A stretch of DNA of 5,633 bases. Source: Candidatus Omnitrophota bacterium (GTDB taxonomy: Bacteria > Omnitrophota > Omnitrophia > Omnitrophales > Aquincolibacteriaceae). Of this stretch, positions 5,037-5,633 are shown piece by piece; the first letter of the stretch is position 1, and each line of letters opens with the position of its first letter. Both the position numbers and the translations under genes were made by a program. The notes beneath the pieces were generated by a model that worked only from the letters and a program-made list of their open reading frames with translations, did no database searches and was not told the origin of the DNA. The stretch spans positions 3,896 through 9,528 of the forward strand of contig JAHFHB010000022.1 in the NCBI GenBank assembly GCA_023247135.1, read 5' to 3'.

Positions 5037-5633
5037 GTTGAAACTCCGGACTCATGACTTGGCGGACACGCGCCGCCAGCTGATTTTTAAAATGGCTTTT
5101 ATCAAACGCAGCGACCTTGCCCGGGATCTCGCGGCGCTCAAATGTTTTCAGTTCGAATTCCAGCACGGCTTTTTTCACGGCCTCAGGGGTTTGTGCATTA
5201 AAAAAAATGCCGGTCTTGACGCTTTCAAGCGCGCCCCCGCTTCCAAAAGCGATCACCGGAGTGCCGCAGGCCTGCGCTTCGAGCGGTACAATTCCGAAAT
5301 CTTCAAGGGCCGGAAAAATCACGGCCCGCGCTCCCGCATAAAGTTTGCGCAGGGCGGCATCATCCACTCCGCCCAAAAAGGATATTTTCTCACTCTTTCG
5401 CAGATTTTTATATTTTTTTTCTAACGGCCCCCGGCCCGCCACCAAAAGCCGGCGATCCAGATCGTTAAAGGCTTCGATCACAATGTCCAGGCGCTTGTAA
5501 GGCACAAAGGCTGAAACGATAAAGTAATAGTCGCCCCCAGGCGCGCTTTCGGGTTTAAAAAAGCCCGTATCCAGCGGAGGATAAATCACGGCCGCGTCGC
5601 GGTTGTAATGCTTGCGGATGCGGCCGCGCACGT
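5026..5633 (-). CDS. Glycosyltransferase family 1/4 (WbaZ-like, probable mannosyl- or related transferase), C-terminal part
   Basis: This is the last 202 or so residues of a GT-B glycosyltransferase; the N-terminal acceptor domain lies beyond the right edge. The visible part begins in the inter-domain region (VRGRIRKHYNRDAAVIYPP) and continues through the donor-binding domain. SAFVPYKRLDIVIEAFN, then GRGPLEKK, FLGGVDDAALRKLYAGA and IFPALEDFGIVPLEAQACG follow in family order. GTPVIAFGSGGALESV completes the E-x7-E nucleotide-sugar site (EDFGIVPLE). These sequences closely follow the WbaZ-type O-antigen transferases, many of which are mannosyltransferases; the sugar used here is not proven. The GTG at 5631 is within the conserved domain and is not a real start. 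The TAG stop overlaps the GTG-started sugar transferase by 11 bp, so the pair is probably translationally coupled. Confidence 0.92.
   Translation of the reverse strand, partial: VRGRIRKHYNRDAAVIYPPLDTGFFKPESAPGGDYYFIVSAFVPYKRLDIVIEAFNDLDRRLLVAGRGPLEKKYKNLRKSEKISFLGGVDDAALRKLYAGARAVIFPALEDFGIVPLEAQACGTPVIAFGSGGALESVKTGIFFNAQTPEAVKKAVLEFELKTFERREIPGKVAAFDKSHFKNQLAARVRQVMSPEFQRGA
5037..5048 (-). promoter_or_regulatory. Ribosome-binding site deciding the GTG start of the sugar transferase
   Basis: The minus strand reads CGGAGTTTCAAC before GTG at 5036, placing GGAG 7 nt from the start. The site lies inside the last codons of the preceding glycosyltransferase. It supports GTG over the next in-frame ATG (Met15 of this reading), which lies within the first hydrophobic segment and would shorten it. 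Confidence 0.6.

Larger units (their letters stand above)
1..5633 (-). other. Probable single operon: envelope glycan genes followed by DNA repair and restart genes
   Basis: All seven genes point the same way and are separated by -11, +12, -1, +1, +7 and +20 bp. No gap is large enough for a separate promoter, and no stem followed by a T-run is seen. This supports one transcript entering from the right edge and continuing past the left edge. An internal promoter inside a coding region cannot be excluded by eye. Confidence 0.7.

Noticed and set aside
5195..5210. Short inverted repeat GCATT-A6-AATGC as a regulatory hairpin
   Set aside because: Arms of five bases around an A-tract inside a conserved coding region are easily explained by chance and codon content.
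5629..5631. GTG as the start of the right-hand glycosyltransferase
   Set aside because: The sequence at this point already lies within the conserved linker before the donor domain, so the gene is cut by the window edge and begins outside.
1..5633. A CRISPR array, tRNA, insertion sequence or defence system
   Set aside because: No spaced direct repeats, cloverleaf-like sequences, transposase or nuclease motifs were seen. Nearly every base is accounted for by seven ordinary coding regions.

Overview
This window is one tightly packed block of seven genes, all read on the minus strand, with no gene-free stretch longer than 20 bp. In transcription order (right to left) they are: a family 1/4 glycosyltransferase cut by the right edge (5026-5633), a polyprenyl-phosphate sugar-1-phosphate transferase (3627-5036), a WaaE/LgtF-like family 2 glycosyltransferase (2853-3614), a GmhB-type HAD phosphatase (2263-2853), an MGDG-synthase/GT28-type glycosyltransferase (1149-2261), a family 4 iron-sulfur uracil-DNA glycosylase (389-1141), and the first 122 codons of the primosomal helicase PriA, cut by the left edge (1-368).

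Junctions are -11, +12, -1, +1, +7 and +20 bp. No promoter or terminator is convincing anywhere, so the genes are probably co-transcribed as part of a longer operon whose promoter lies beyond position 5633.

The first five genes point to envelope glycan assembly. The sugar transferase would load the first sugar phosphate onto a lipid carrier. The two nucleotide-sugar glycosyltransferases would extend a glycan or LPS core. GmhB would supply a step of the heptose nucleotide pathway, which fits a WaaE-like enzyme whose known relatives glucosylate core heptose. The GT28-type enzyme resembles diacylglycerol glycosyltransferases and may make a membrane glycolipid. The last two genes, UDG and priA, belong to DNA repair and replication restart and seem to be transcribed by read-through from the glycan genes.

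The content suggests a Gram-negative (diderm) bacterium with moderately GC-rich DNA. The mix recalls uncultured lineages such as Omnitrophota, but that is a weak impression and the sequence does not settle it. The one non-coding structure of note is a long REP-like palindrome at 2263-2318 that sits on the gmhB/GT28 junction. It supplies both the last codons of gmhB and the ribosome-binding site of the next gene. I found no new defence or mobile system, tRNA, rRNA or CRISPR array.
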